Below are positions 36,764 to 51,700 of a DNA stretch of 64,000 nucleotides, one piece after another (position 1 is the first letter of the stretch; the number at the start of each line of letters is the position of its first letter). The notes beneath the pieces were generated by a model. The model was not told where the DNA came from, did not search any database, and saw only the letters and a program-made list of their open reading frames with translations. Where the stretch lies: contig NZ_JAPJZK010000001.1 of assembly GCF_026309355.1 (NCBI RefSeq), positions 4,112,501 through 4,176,500 of the forward strand. The letters are read 5' to 3'. Source of the DNA: Spartinivicinus marinus (GTDB lineage: Bacteria > Pseudomonadota > Gammaproteobacteria > Pseudomonadales > Zooshikellaceae). A program made the position numbers and the translations under genes.

Positions 36764-39700
36764 ATGAAATTTAGTAAAATCGCTGCATTTTTCGCCTGGG
36801 TAATTGCCTTTATGGCAGCCATGGCCAACGCTTCCACCGTGAATTATGACCTGCGGTCTAAACAAAGGTTGCATCAATCCATCAAAAAAATTCAGTATGC
36901 TCTGAATGTGTCGGATTGTACTCAAATTGATTATTTTTTATATAGAGATAAAAAATACCCCGTTAACGAAGCGATTGCTAACAAACAGCTGGGTGGATGT
37001 GAAATTACCTTGGATGCAGCGACCGAGGACTTTCTTAATCCATCAGTAGACGTACATTTTGTTGATGGCAGCACTGAAACATACAGCGAACAATTTATTC
37101 TTGAAGATAATCAGCAGCCTCAATTAGCAATTAATACAGTTGGTTTTTCAGCGTTAGATGATCAGCAAGCTTTACGATTAGTACTAAACAGTAATGATAA
37201 TATTGACTTAGCTTACTTAGCAGTCAATGTGGTAGGGCTGCGAGCTAGTGATCTACGTAATAATGGTGGCGTCATTCAGGCTACTAAACAATCAGCATTT
37301 TTAGCTACTCAGGGAACCGTTAGGCAATTTCCTGAAACCGACAGTCAAACGGAATTTAGTTTTACTATTCCTTTTAAACAACAGCTCACTGCTGAAGCAC
37401 TGCAACATGATGGTATTTTATTAATTGAAGCTACAGCAGTTGATGCTTCTGGCAATAAAAAATCCTTAAGTGAATTACGCTTTACAGGGACCGATGTTGA
37501 AGAAAAAGCAAAATCACTGAGTGTTTTTCCTGCAAATGTTAACCTGACTAATATTTTAGAAACGGTTGCCTTGACACCTGTAGTGGATTTTCAGTTTAGA
37601 GGTGCTACCCAGTTACCAGGTTTAGGGACTGGCATACAGTATCAAAGCTCTCGTCCAGATTTAGTTAAAGTAACAGATTCTGGTGTATTAATTCCGCAAA
37701 AAGAGTTTAAAGACGAACAGGTTGCAGTAACCGTTTTATACCCTGGTTTACCTGAAGTGAGTGTACCAGTTACTGCACATTTTTCTAAAACCTTAGAGAG
37801 GTTAGCGTTTAAGGACGTAACAGATGTATTGACAATTGATGGACTGAATCAATTTATTAAGCTGCCACCAGTTGTTGCCTATTTTAAAGGTGAAGAGACA
37901 CCAGTAGAAGTAACAGCAAATTTCCCAGTAGAGATAAAACTAGCCGGTGCGGTCAGTGAAGTTCTAAAACTCAATAAAAATAATGAGCTGATGGCAAAGG
38001 CTGTTATTCCTGAATCTGTGCCAGGTAAGTTGATGATCTCATCTCCACTATTACCAGGACTAACCTTTACAACCAATGTAGTGGCTAAGGATGCCCCACC
38101 GACAATTGAATTTACTTTACCTAAAAAGGTAATAACAAGTGAATCAATTGAGTTGAAACCTGTTGTCAATGATGATGTGGCAATTAAGTCTGTTAAATTT
38201 TGGTTGAATGGGAATCTGTTAGATGAGGTGATTGAGGCTCCATATCAAATAAACTTTCAAACCGTTGAATCCATGGCTGGATCACAACTGTCTTTTAAAG
38301 CTGTAGTGACTGATAGCTTAAATCAAGCAGTTGAGTCACAAGTACAACAAGTGTCGGTTGTTCCACCTGAAAAGCCAGTGGTTCCAGAATATACAATCGA
38401 TCAGCCGGTGAATAATAATCGTGTGGTTGAAAATTCACCTTATCGCTATGCACTGGCTACTAAATTGGGTGTTATCCCTAATATAGAGTCAAGTAGTGGC
38501 ATTACTCGTATAGAAATCTTCCATGATGGCACAAAAGCAGGTGAAGTCACTTTCCCTATTATTGAACAACGAAAGTTTAAAGGTGCTGATGGTAAAGAAA
38601 AAACAGCACTTTATGAGGTCTGGCAATTAAAACTGAATGCACCCAATATTTCTGCAGACACAACCAGTGTGAGTGTCTATGCCAGAGTACATGTTGCTGG
38701 GGGCGGTTACCAAGATAGCCCTGCTCGGCTATTACGGGTATTGAAAAACCAACGACCAACAGTATTTATTAAAAATCCTATCCCTAACAGCAGTGCGACT
38801 GTTGGGGAAAACTTAGTGGTTACCACAGAGGTGATTGATGATACTTTATATCAAGGCACTCAAGTGGAATTACTGGTTGATGGTGAAGTTGTTAAAACCA
38901 AGCATATATCCGAAGAGAAAAAAGCCTTAAGTTCTGAAGATAAAAACAATAACTATCAAGCATCTGGCAAGCTGGAAAGTTTTGAGTTACCCATTAGCAA
39001 AAGCTGGTTAGGCGAGGTTATTAAACTATCGGTTCGGGTAACTGACTGGCATGGTCAAGTAGTGGTTTCATCTGAACGAAAAGTTTCAGTTCAAGGTGAT
39101 CAGGCACCAACAGTTGCTGTGACCAGCCCCGTTAAAGGGCAGCATGTCACTTCAGGGGAAATAATAGAGTTGAGAGCGAGTGCCACAGATGATGTAGGCA
39201 TTAAAAAAATAGAGTTCTTTGTCAATGGTGTCAGTGTTGGTGCGGATTACCAAGCCCCTTTTTCAGTCAACTACCAAACCCCGGAAAATTTGGTTAAAGA
39301 TAAACTAGAAGAACAAACTCTCGCTATTTACGCTGTTGCGACAGACACTAATGATGTCAGCAAAACCAGTGAAACGATTAAAGTTACCTTAGGTTATGAT
39401 GAACAACCGCCCGTACTAAATATAGTATCTCCAGTGGCTATAATGACAGCGGGCAATGAAAGTGTTGCAGCTGTTACGGAAGATTCTGAAATAGTTTTTA
39501 AAGTAGCTGGCTATGACAATATTGGTGTAACCAAGCTAACGGTTCGTGGCATAAAAAGAACTAATCAGAGATATGAATTAACAGGTAATGAAGAACATAT
39601 TCTGACGGGTAAGGACTTTCCACCCCAAGTGGTGCCTACTGGGTTAAATGCCTATTCAGCACTTAAGCTGGTTACAGTGCCTAAGTTTGAAGTGGGTGAT

Positions 39701-42700
39701 GAAAGCCTTCAAGTGAAACGCTATCAAGTCACTGTAGTAGCTGAAGACGAGGCAGGTAACAAAACCCCAGCAGCGATTGTTATTGAAGTAAAACGAGATC
39801 AAAAACCAGAAATTAAAAATCTGACTTTAGATAAATCAGCTTACAGTACTAAAGATGACATTCGTCTTAGCTTAACTGCAACGGACGATTTAGCGGTTAC
39901 TGCATTAAAGTTTGTATTAACGGATGAAAATGGCAAAACCTTAATAGAAAAACTGCTGAGTGCAAGCACTAACAAAAATAGATTAATCCCCCAGGCAATT
40001 GTCCAGCATACTGAAGACTTTAAACTGGCAGCCTTAACTGAAAAACTAGCGAATAAAAATCAAACTCTCAGTTTAACTGTTACCGCTTACGATAAACGTA
40101 ATACTGAGCAGTTTGCTACCACAGCCACTAAAGCAATATCGATTAAAAATGATACAGAGGCGCCTAAGTTTGCATTAACCAGCCCAGCGCAAGGTTCAGA
40201 GCTATTTATTGGGCAGTCTGTTACATTTAAATGGGTTGCAGCAGATAACAATGGTTTAAAATCATTAAAGGCAACTTATGGCTCTCAAGATTTATTTTCT
40301 AAAAAGTATGCTGAGCTAACCAAAAGAGAAACAGGTAGTTTTTCGTTTGTCATACCTGAGTTAACCAAAGAGGAAGCAAAAGCAGGTATTGATATTGAAT
40401 TAACAGCAGAAGACAGTTTTGAAAATAAAACGAAACCGACCATATGGCATTATCAAATCAGTCGTGATACACCACCTACGATCAGTATTCGTACACCAGC
40501 CCATGGTTCACGTTTGGTCGAAGGTGAGTCGTTTCAACTCGCTGCGCTGGTGAATGATGATAGAAAACTAACCGAAGTTTATTTCTTTATTCGGCAATAT
40601 GATGAGAGTGGTCAGCTTGTTCGAGAGTTGGTACGTGAAACAATTAAGTCATCTGAATTAGCTGCAGCAGTTGAGGATGGTGATTATATCGTAAGAAGCA
40701 TGCATGTACCCCATTTGCCTGAAACAGGTCAGGTAAAAGTTGGTGTATTTGCTAAAGATAATAAATCAGTTAATGGTAGGATAGTTGGGCAAACCACTGA
40801 AGAAATATTAACCTTAGCTATTTTACATGACCAAAATAAACCTAGCTTAACTTTAATAGAACCCTTAGAAGCCGTATCCCTTTATCCTGGTCAGACCTTT
40901 AAAATTAAAGGTGAAGCCTGGGATGATAAATATATTGATATTAATAATGTTAAAGTCACGTTCACCTTACCTGATGGTGAACAACAAGTCGTTGATTGGA
41001 CAGAATTTAGTGCAACACCTGAAGTAGAAGCAATCACCTTACCAAATCCTGGTACATTTGGTGAAGTGAAAGTCGCTGAGCGCTATCATGTTTCGTTTAA
41101 AGGAATTATTACACTACCGATTGAGTTCGTAAAATATGCAGGCAAATCGGCTTCATTTACTGTCACTGTAAGAGATAATGGCTACAATGAGGAGCAAAGC
41201 CCGGCTATTCCTGTACATATTTTAAAGGATGAAGATGCGCCTGTTATCAGCGTATTAGAGCCAGAAAAGCTACTTTATGACCAGCAAAAATATAAAATAG
41301 ATATTAAGATTTCTGACCAATCTTATGTTAAGCATTATAAAATTTATTGGCTGGATGGTGAGACAGAAGAAGTATTAGCTGAAGATACAGCTGATACAGA
41401 TCTGGTACGTTATTACAATGATAAGGTGTCGTTGGCTAAATATAACCCTGTAACTGAGCAGCGTACTTTAGTCTTACGCATAGAGGCGGAAGATGCTTTA
41501 GGTAATAAAGCAGAATATGATCATAAAATTCAGCTACATCCAGACCCTGCACCTGTTATTAAACCCATGGCAGAGCATAAGCAACAGGACTGGGAGCAAG
41601 GTCTGTTAAGCTTAATTAACTGGCAGGTTGATGATAATTATGCTGATAGTGGTCTGCCTATTAAAACAGCTACACTGTATAGTTCCTTGCAAGGCTTTTA
41701 TCAGCATGAAGCACTTGCTTTGGATGAAAATACCGGCCAACAAAATAGCCGACAGCCAAAAGGTTTAACAGTTGTTCCGGATTCACGCAACAAGAACGTT
41801 TACTTTCCAGCGATTGAAATAAATTATCCTGAAGCCAGTCAGGATATCTCTCTGCAAATTAACAATAGTGAGTGGTTAAAAACAACAAAAGCTGGCAAAT
41901 TAGTTGTTTCTTCAAATATTGGCAAAATAACTCAATTAACCTCATTGGCAATTGCTGGGGATGTTCCTGCTAATATTCAATATCGGGTTAAAACCTTAAG
42001 TACTAATGTTTGTCTTGCCAGTGAGAGCGAGAAGGTTTTATCCAAAGCAGAACTTGATCAAGTATTAGCGATTGACGAAAAATTAAATGAGTCGCTGATG
42101 CCTTTTGCTAGGTCACTGCGGCATTCCAGCCAAATTATTATTTATCCTGAGTTAGCTAATAATGCTGGGAATGCAATCAATACTGGTAACACAATCAATC
42201 AAAGTCAACCTGCACTGAGCTGGTTAAAAGCGATTGTGGTTGAATGGACTGCTCCTGCACATCGCATTTATGAAATAGATCAGCATAAGTTTAATGTTAG
42301 CCAGGCTCCTGCAACCATTAGTTTAATGGTGCGAGATAATACGGCTGTTAATAGTGAAAGCGCTGATCAAAATACTAAATGGGCGTGGTTAGGTTTAATT
42401 CCAAGCATTGATGCTCATAAAAAATCATTTGGCTATACGACAGCGGCTGCTGTACCTAACTGGTTAACACCAGGTGATCTAGTGGTGACGTTAGCTCATG
42501 CGGTTGACCACTTAAGCAGCATTCGTGATGCCGTAGCGCTAAAAGTGCTTACCCAGCATTCAGTGTCCAGTGATTTATTGCGTCCTGAATTAACCATTGA
42601 AAACCCGCTTTCTGGCACTATTGCCAAACCACACCAACGTTTTGATTTGAAGGCATTGGTTAAAGACAATAGCCATGGTATTGAACGTCTGCAATTATTT

Positions 42701-45700
42701 GAAAATGGCGAAAAAATCCAAGAGCTAGGTGGTCAGTACTTTAAAAAAGATGATACCTATAAACTGTTTTATCAAGTACCTGCTGAATTCAACCAAGGTG
42801 AGTTAAGTTTACAGGTTGTTGCGCAAGATAAAGCGGGTCGTCGTGCTGTTGAGCAAGTGGATTTACCGCTTGTGACAAATGAGGTACCGCACTTTGAACT
42901 TACCCGTTTTAGCAGTTACTTAGTGGGTAGTGAATTTAAAATTAATTATACCGATCCTGTTCGAATTAATTATGGTGAGTTTTGGTTACGCCAAGGAGAA
43001 ACCTTTGAGATAGCCGCTCAGGTAAATGATGATGTTGGTCTGAAATCATTTGCTATTTACAAAAAGTCTCGTACAGGGGATTTGGGTAATCCAATTGCTA
43101 GTGAGAACTATATTACATCATGCCCTAAGCCTTGGGTTAAACATGCGAAAGAAGCATTTAAAATTAAGTTTAACGAGGCTGAACCTACAGAATATGAGAT
43201 TGTTCTTACTGATACATTAAATCAGGTTGCTAAAAGAACCATTTTAATTCACCCGATGGCGAATATGGCGCCACAAGTCCGTCTAGTGTCTCCTACTAAA
43301 AAACAAAAAATAGTTGCTGGCACTTTATTAATTGAAGGTGTAGTTGTTGTTGCTGATGACCGGGAGTTGTCACAGAACAAAATAAAGATATCTGTGAAAG
43401 ACCAGAATATACCCATTACGCATGTGAGGTTAGACACCAAAATTGATCAAAGTTATAACAATGACTTTGATGAAATATTTAATGACATAGCCACGAATTA
43501 CAATCGTACTTTGGCGAGGGATTTTGGTCGAGTTGACAGTGCTAATTCACGGCAAATTAAGTTTGCTATGAAAATCCCAAGTGGGCTTGTGCGTAATTCT
43601 GAGGATGTCACAATCCAGGCAACGATTACAGATAGTGATAATGCAATAGGTAGTGATCAAGTCACTTTTAAGGCAGAAGCTGATAAAATAGCACCAAAAA
43701 TAAGCATTGATAAACTAACAGAGTTAGATGGTGTTATAGAAAACACCGATTTTACTGCTAGTATTCAGGCGTTTGATAATGTAAAAGTTAACCAGCTTAA
43801 GCTCTATACTACTTATGGCTTACACTCCCCTGATGGCCGCTACATAAAACAGCCTTACCAGTTGGTGAGGACAATTCAGGGTATTGAGGATAAAGACTTT
43901 AATGATCGTACTCCTAATATTGAAACCCCGGTGTATAAGCAGGTGGTTCATAGCAAGCGTGTTTTAGAACTAATTAAACAGTTTGGTATTGATCAGCGTA
44001 GCTTTACTGAAGATCACCGCTTTGATATCTGGCTAAAAGTGGAAGCGACAGATAGCAACGGTAACCCTGAGATGAAAGAGAAGGCTCTTTCAATCAGAGT
44101 TGATGAAAAGCCTAATATTGATATTGTAGAGCCATTGGATGGTAGCAAAGTAGCAGAAGGGGATAAGTTATACGTTAATGTCAATGCATTTGATGATGTA
44201 GCGATTGACCACCTGCGTTTGACTGTTTTCCATACGGGTAATGCTAACCCAGAACAAGCCATTTATGATATGAAGTTAAAGGCAGCGCCTTATAACTTTA
44301 TTGTCGATGTGCCAGCATTTAACAAACAAGATAAAAGTAAAAATATCTTGAAGTTAAAAGTTGATGCGATTGATAGCTTCGGTAATAAATATAAAGATGC
44401 GTTAGATAAGCACACGATCAGTAAACCACTTTCACTAGAAATTGTTGAAGATGAAAGCCCAGTCGTTGTCATTGCTGAACCTAAACCTGATTCATCTACA
44501 GGGCTGATCAAGCGAATTGAAGGCGAGTTGTTACTCGTACAAGTCAATGCTATTGATGATTTAGGTATTGAGCATGTGTCGTTAAATGTTAAAGGGCTGA
44601 TTTCCGGTAATAAAACCCTGACCGATGCTCAATTCCCTTATGAATTTTTAATTAATATTCCTTATGGTCAGGCAGGAAAAGATATTCTGTTGTCTGCCCA
44701 AGCTGTAGAGAAAAAATATACTGCAGATGCTGAGGCAAGAGTTGCTCGTACGGTAGAAACCACAAGAGTTGTTGTCGTTAAAGATGAAGAAGGACCAAAC
44801 CCTGTAACAGTAGTAAAACCTGAAGCAAATGCCAGTGTGAGAGAAAAAGGCTATTTAGATTTTCTGGTTGAAACTGAAGATAATGTGCGAGTGGCATCAG
44901 TACAGTTTTTATTGAAGTATGGTGATAAGGTAATTGGTAAGTCGATTGCTTTACAAGCACCTTATGCAGGGCAATTTAAAATAGGAACCATTAAAGATTA
45001 TTGGCAAGGAGAAGGGGATTTACCCAAGGAATTAAGCTTAACCTTTGAAGCCATTGCTACGGATGGAGCAGGTAATAGCACCCCAAGTGATGTTAGAGCA
45101 ATTCGTTTGCTGGGTAATCAACCACCGCATCAAATAGCGATCAAGGTATTTGATAGAAAAGCAAAAGAATACGGTAAGAAAAACAAGGAAGCTTCTTTAT
45201 CAACAGCCATTGCTGAAGGTAGAGAAGTTATATTAGAAGCCTCTGCTGTTGATCCAGATGGGGTTGGAATTCAACGCATTAGTTTTTATCAGGTGGTAGA
45301 TCCGGCAGACCCCACTAAAGATATTAAGTTAAAAACGGACGAAACAGCACCCTTCCAGTTCCATTACACTATTCCTAGAAAACCGGGTGAAAAAGTACAA
45401 TTTAGAGCTATTGCAGAAGATATTGATGGTTATCGCTCCCAACCTGGTGGTTTGCTGACTATTGATATCACCAAAGACCAAGCACCCAAGGTAGCAATTA
45501 TCAAACCTGATAATAACCAGTCGGTTGTGATTGATGGGCAACCGTTGGAAATTACCGCTGAGGTGAAAGATGATCTTGGTTTTGATGGAGTAGACCGAGT
45601 CCTGTTTTATGTGAATGGACAGTTGGTTGCTACTCGTTATCAAAATAAAACCACTGAAACAGGCAGCTCAGCTCAAAAAGTTAATTTCAGCGCATCCATT

Positions 45701-48700
45701 GATCCACCCCAGGGAGTGGATAGCTTTGCTATTCAAGTAATGGCTTATGATATTCTGGGAAATTTAGGCAAATCACAAATTGTTCGGGTCGGTAAAATTG
45801 ATGACACTGTTATCCCTAAAATTGCACTAATAGGCCCTGTGTCTGGTGAAGTGCTCACTGAAGGAGATGAGTTTGGTATTTTTGCTGCTGTTGATGATAT
45901 TGGCAGTGATAACCGTAAGGTTAAAGCAGAGCTTATTTATGAGTATCAGGATGAAAATGGCCAATGGAATGCAATTAATCCAGCAACCACTATTGAGTTA
46001 GCTCAAAATGAACAAGACTTGTTGGGAGATGAGCCAAGAAGTGAACCTGAAAACCACCATTATATTTACTGGCACCGGTTTACCTTAACTGTTTTCCAAC
46101 AGCACCGTTACAAGCGATTAAGAATAAAAGCTTGGGTAGAAACTGAAAATCATGGTGAAGTTTATGCTGAAGAGTCTATCCATGAAATAGGGCAGCGATT
46201 TAGCCAGCGTTTGTATATAAAACCTAGTGGGGAAAGTGGTGATTCAGTAGGTAAAGACGTTTTTTATACGGCAGTTGATCAATACAACTCGTTTGAACGT
46301 AAAGGGGCTGTAATTGCCGCTTGGAGCACTGTTAATCCATTAACCTATGAGCCGGGTATTGGCACCAAGAACATTAGCCAATTAAATAAAGGTAATAAAT
46401 CAGCAGTATACCCTCGTACTGGCCTTTATATGTTGGAGCTCGCTAAAGATAGGGATAGTAGTGGAAGCAGTGAAAAAACTGAAATACTACTGCATGACAA
46501 TTGGCATGGCTATTTAGATATATTTACGGGTGTCATTTCTGAACTGGCAGTGCAGTCTGACTTTGTGTTGGCTGCTAAATCAGCAGTGTCTATAAATAAT
46601 GCTGAGAAAACAGCTGAACATGAATTTGTTAATGGCTTAGTAGCAGAACAAAACAAAGTAAATACTGCAACAGATGCTAAAGGCCGTAATGATAAATTTG
46701 CAGGGAGTGAACTGTTAATTTTTGCCTGGCAAAATGGAGATGGCCAATTTGGATTATTACCCACATTACAAGGAAGAATTGGTTTACCTTATAACGATGT
46801 ATACGGCATTAGCCGTCAAGATAACTTGGCTTTTGTTGCTAACGGTCATGGTGGAGTTCAGGTAATTGATATTAGTTCTCGTACAGCCCCTTACCATGTT
46901 GGTTATATTAAGCCTGATGGTTTTGCTCGTGATGTGGCAATAGCCAATGGTTTTGCCTTTATTGCAGCTTCTCACGATGGCGTAGTTGTTGCGGATATTA
47001 CTGATCCTTCCATGCCGATTGTGGCTAAGTTGGATACGCTTGGGGTTGCCAACCGTCTGACTATTGATGGTAATAGACTCTATGTGACGGATATGTCTGG
47101 CAGTGGTGGTGCATCTCAGTTAAGTGTCATTGATATTTCTACCCCTCATCAGCCTCGTTTACAACGGACAATTGCATTAATACCTGCCCGTGAAGATTGG
47201 GTGGCAGATGGTGTTTATGATGTTGAAATTGTAGGGCATCAAGCTTATGTCACGGTTCATTATTCTGATCAGGAAGATAAACCTGCCCAAGCCTTAATTG
47301 AAACGATTGATCTAGGCCGGTTAGCTAATCCACAACTGGATGCTACGTTACCAACAATTACCCATAAGCGTGCCAGTTGGTTAGACAGTGGGGCCAGAGG
47401 TTTAACATTAGCCCGTGGCTCTGTTTTTGCCGCTGCAGGTAAGCAGGGAATTGCTCGCTTAGAGACAGCAGAACTTGCTGTCACTAATCATTATCCTGCT
47501 ACGGGTGAGCAGTGGATGCCAGAGCCAGATAATGACGTAACACCAGTATTAGATGACCGTATCAGTATAGAGTTTTCCGATGTTATTGGCATAGAAGAAG
47601 CCAAGCTGGCTAAATATATTGATGTATGGGTTGGCCTTCCAGGCAATGGTGATGAAGCAAAAAAACTGGTTGCCAATAAATTGGGCGTTGGTCTTGATGA
47701 AATTGGCTCGCTTCCGTTATTAGGAGAAAAAGTTACCGATCTATTTAATATTAAATTTGCTCGTCGTGATGGCAATCAGCTGGCTAAACGATGGGTTGAG
47801 CTTGTTCCTAAGGATACTAAGAATCTCCAGTTAAATACCCGTTACTATGTTCAGGTGAAAAAGGATTTAGCGCCTGAAAATGGCGATGCCATGGGCAGTG
47901 ACTATGTATTTGATTTTGTTACTTACCCTCAGCAGTTAGCAAATAAACCTACAATATTGTTAGGCTCTAAGGGTATTACCCCGAGTGTGGGTGATATTCA
48001 AGGAGGGACTGAAGTTGCCATTAAAGGTAAAAACTTTGGTGATAGCCCTCAAGTGTGGATTGGCGGCCAACTACAGCAGGTAATGTCTGTTGAAACAGAT
48101 GAAGCCACTGGGCAGCAGACGATTCATATTATTACCTCTCCTCACTATGCGGGGGCAGCAGCAGTTAAAGTAAAAAATACCGCTACTGAATTATCTGTTG
48201 TGCGAGTAGGTGGCTTTATTTATACGGATCAACTGCATGTGTCTTTTATTGATCCATCAGTGGTTTCAACCAAGCAAATTGGTGATCAACAAGTAAAAAT
48301 TGTTGGCCACGGTTTCCATAAGGGTATTACGGTTACCGCTTACCCAACGGGTAAGCCTGAGGCTGCAAAGGTATCCACAGTCGATCAAGATAAATTATCG
48401 CTTTATAGTGCAGAAACCATGCACTGGGTGCTGCCTAACTTTACTGATAAAGGTTTTCCTGATTACCGTGGTTTTATTGATGTTGAAATCAGTGATGACC
48501 AAGGCCGTCGTTTTGTTCTACCCAGAGCGATTTTTTACGGTAAATTACATGCAAATCGTGATTTGCATACCAGTACTGAAGAACCGTCAAGTAAGGACTT
48601 TGTTGCCCGCAATCCGCTTAAAATGCCGATGGGGCGAATTACTGACTTAGTTGCAGATGAAAGTGAAAAACTGCTGTATGTATTAGGAGTTGGGGTTAAT

Positions 48701-51700
48701 GCGAATCGGGTTAACCCTTCAAGTTATGCAAACCGCCATGTTTTTGAGCATGACTATGTGCCTGGCTGGATTAGTGTTATTGCATATCAACCAGATTTGG
48801 AAGCAGAAAGTAATAGCTTTGGGGCTAGGTTGAGCGCTGCTGCACCTATGGTTGGATTGGGCTACTACAACTTACCCCAAGAGCTAAAACCATACAGCAT
48901 GTCCTTGAACAAGGCTGATAAAAAGTTATACGTCACCGCTCGTGGGGTTCACTTCGATGAGTTTGATACTCAATATGAAGATCAAACTTGGTTGTTAGTA
49001 TTTAATAGCATTGAAAATAAACCCGTTGATGATGCAGTACAGCCTGAGTCGGAAAATAGAGGAATTACTTATGCGTTAAGGTTGCCTACTGATGAGGCAC
49101 CAATTGATATTCAACAAGCAGGCAAGCTGTTGTTTATTAATTTAAGTAATGATGGTATCGCGGTAGTGAGTACCCTTAACCCTGAAAAACCATCATTGGT
49201 TAAGATTATTAATCGTTACCAGTATAAAGGCCAACCTGCAAAATTAGCGGCAAAACAACTGGTGATTAAAAACAATCGCCTCTATGCAATAGCAGATGCT
49301 GTGGCTGTGTTTGATATTACTAAACCTTCATTGCCACAAATCGGCGCATTTGAAAATAAACAGCCGATGACTGGCGTTGCTGGCCAGTACCGTTTGGCAG
49401 CAGGTGATGTAGCAGTTTTTGAAAATACCTTACCTGACTTATGGCGTCAGTTAGGGAAATTTAATGGCTATGGCTTTGAAGTGCCTGGTCAGGCTGATGC
49501 GATAGCTTCACAACAAACAACCGTGGCTACAATTGAAAACAGTGGTGCAGGTTGTGAAGAAGGTTCTAGTAAATATTTAGGTATTTATGATGTTAGTGAT
49601 GTTGAATCAATTAGTTTATTAGATGCAATTAAGCTAACTAATTGTACAGGTTATAACTCCCCTGGATTTGATTTTGAAAACACTAATAGCCAGGAAGCAG
49701 GTTATGTTGGCCAGCCATTGTATTACACAAATGATGGCGTGTTAGCGACAGTCGTTAATCGTTGGGGAGGAGAAAGCGCCGAGTCTTCAATTTTGTATTT
49801 GATTGATACTAAAATACAGGACTTGGTTGCAGCATCACCGGTTGATGGCAGTCAAGGGGTAGCCTTAGATACACCTATTATTCTCACCTATACTCGGCCT
49901 ATTACTACAGCTAAAGAGGTATTAAAGCAGGGTATAAAACTGGTTAAAGTCACTGAAAATAGTGAAAACCAAATAGTTGAGTTTGATTTAGCTATTAAGG
50001 CAAACCAGCCTAATCAATTGCGTATTATTCCCAAGTCTTTACAGGCGAATTCTCAATATCAATTGGTTGTTACTGGGGATAAAGTATTACGCCGCTCAGC
50101 AGAATTATTTAATTATCAATTAAGTTTTACTACCGCTAATTTTACTGGTGCTAACTTAGCGATTGAAACCGTTTCACCTCAAGTGGTGCCATTACAAGGT
50201 GGTGTCATTAATGTCACTTTGAAAAATGTAGTGAGTGGTACTACCCCAAGCTTTAGCATTTCTGATCAATTAGGGCTATTGAGTGAGAACGCTGGTACTG
50301 TTATTAGCTCAGAAACATCGGCGGCGACTACTACAGATAGCACTGATGGTGGTGGTATCACTTACCAGGTTAAAGTGCCTGATGGATTGCCAGGGCCAGC
50401 CACGTTAGTTGTAACAGACAGCACTGGTCGCCGTGCAGAACAGATAGGTGCATTTGTTTATGTTGAGCCACTTCGTTTAAAAGAATTATCACCAGTCGAA
50501 GGCAGCTTAGAAGGTGGAACTATAGTCACTATTAAAGGTGATGGTTTCCCGTTAGATGCCAGCCAGCTGGAAGTACGTTTTGGTAAGGTTGCCAGCACTG
50601 AAGCCAAAGTACTCGACCCTCAAACACTACAAGTTAAAACCCCGCCAGGCCGGTTGGGGATGGTTGATGTAACGGTTAAAAAATTAGCTGATAATCAAGA
50701 AAAAGTACTGGAAAAAGCTTATCGCTATGTACAGCCTGCAAAAGAGAATATCAGTACTAAACAAGTGATTACAGCGATGGCCATTGGTGGCACTTCCAAC
50801 AACACCCACTTAATAGTTGGTCAAGGGAATTATATTCGCTTATTTAAAATTAGTAATGGTCATTTAATCAATCAATCTTCTGATACTGACAATGATGAAA
50901 TACTCGATGGCCCACTAAATTCAGATAATTTAATGAAGTTGGTTGACCTAGATAAAGATGGTATTGATGACCGCCAAATAATGACTACAAACCTACCCGC
51001 TGGCTATGTAGCTTTAGGCATCCAGGGTTATTTTAAAAATGCTACCGATCGGATATTTGTAACAGCAGCCAAACCGAGTGGTGATGGTTTTACGGATGCT
51101 AAATTATTTATTTTGTCTGTCAGTACTGATATTAAAAATGTTCTTACGTTAAGGGAGTTACCATTACCTGCTAATTTTGCCAAAGGGCTGTCTGTTAATG
51201 ACCATAATGCCGTATTAGCCATGGGAGACGCTGGTATTGGCCTAGTGGATATTTATATCCCAAGTAAAGCCTATTTGTTTGAAACCTTAAAATTACCTCA
51301 TCAATTACCAGCCTTGGGTATTGCGCGGCTTGCTGACAAGCCTAGTCGTGATGTGTTGTATGCAGTAGCTGCAGGTGACTGGGACTACAAAACCCAGCAA
51401 TTAACCAGTGCTGAACGTGCAGGAGAAGGGGGCTTCTATATTATTGGTCGTGGTCAAAATGGGTTAACCATTGTTAGCCAGTTGGATATACCGGCCAGTA
51501 AAGTCATTGTTAAAGGTGATTATGCCTATTTAGCGACAGGTGATCGTGGGGTAGTGGTTGTTAATGTTAGCAACCCTGCTAAACCAGTCGTCGTAAGTCG
51601 TCTAAGTGGTATAGGCTATGTGTATGATATAGCCAGTAAGGGGCATTTACTCTATCTAGCACAAGGTAGCACTGGAATATTATCAGTTGATGTGACTGAT

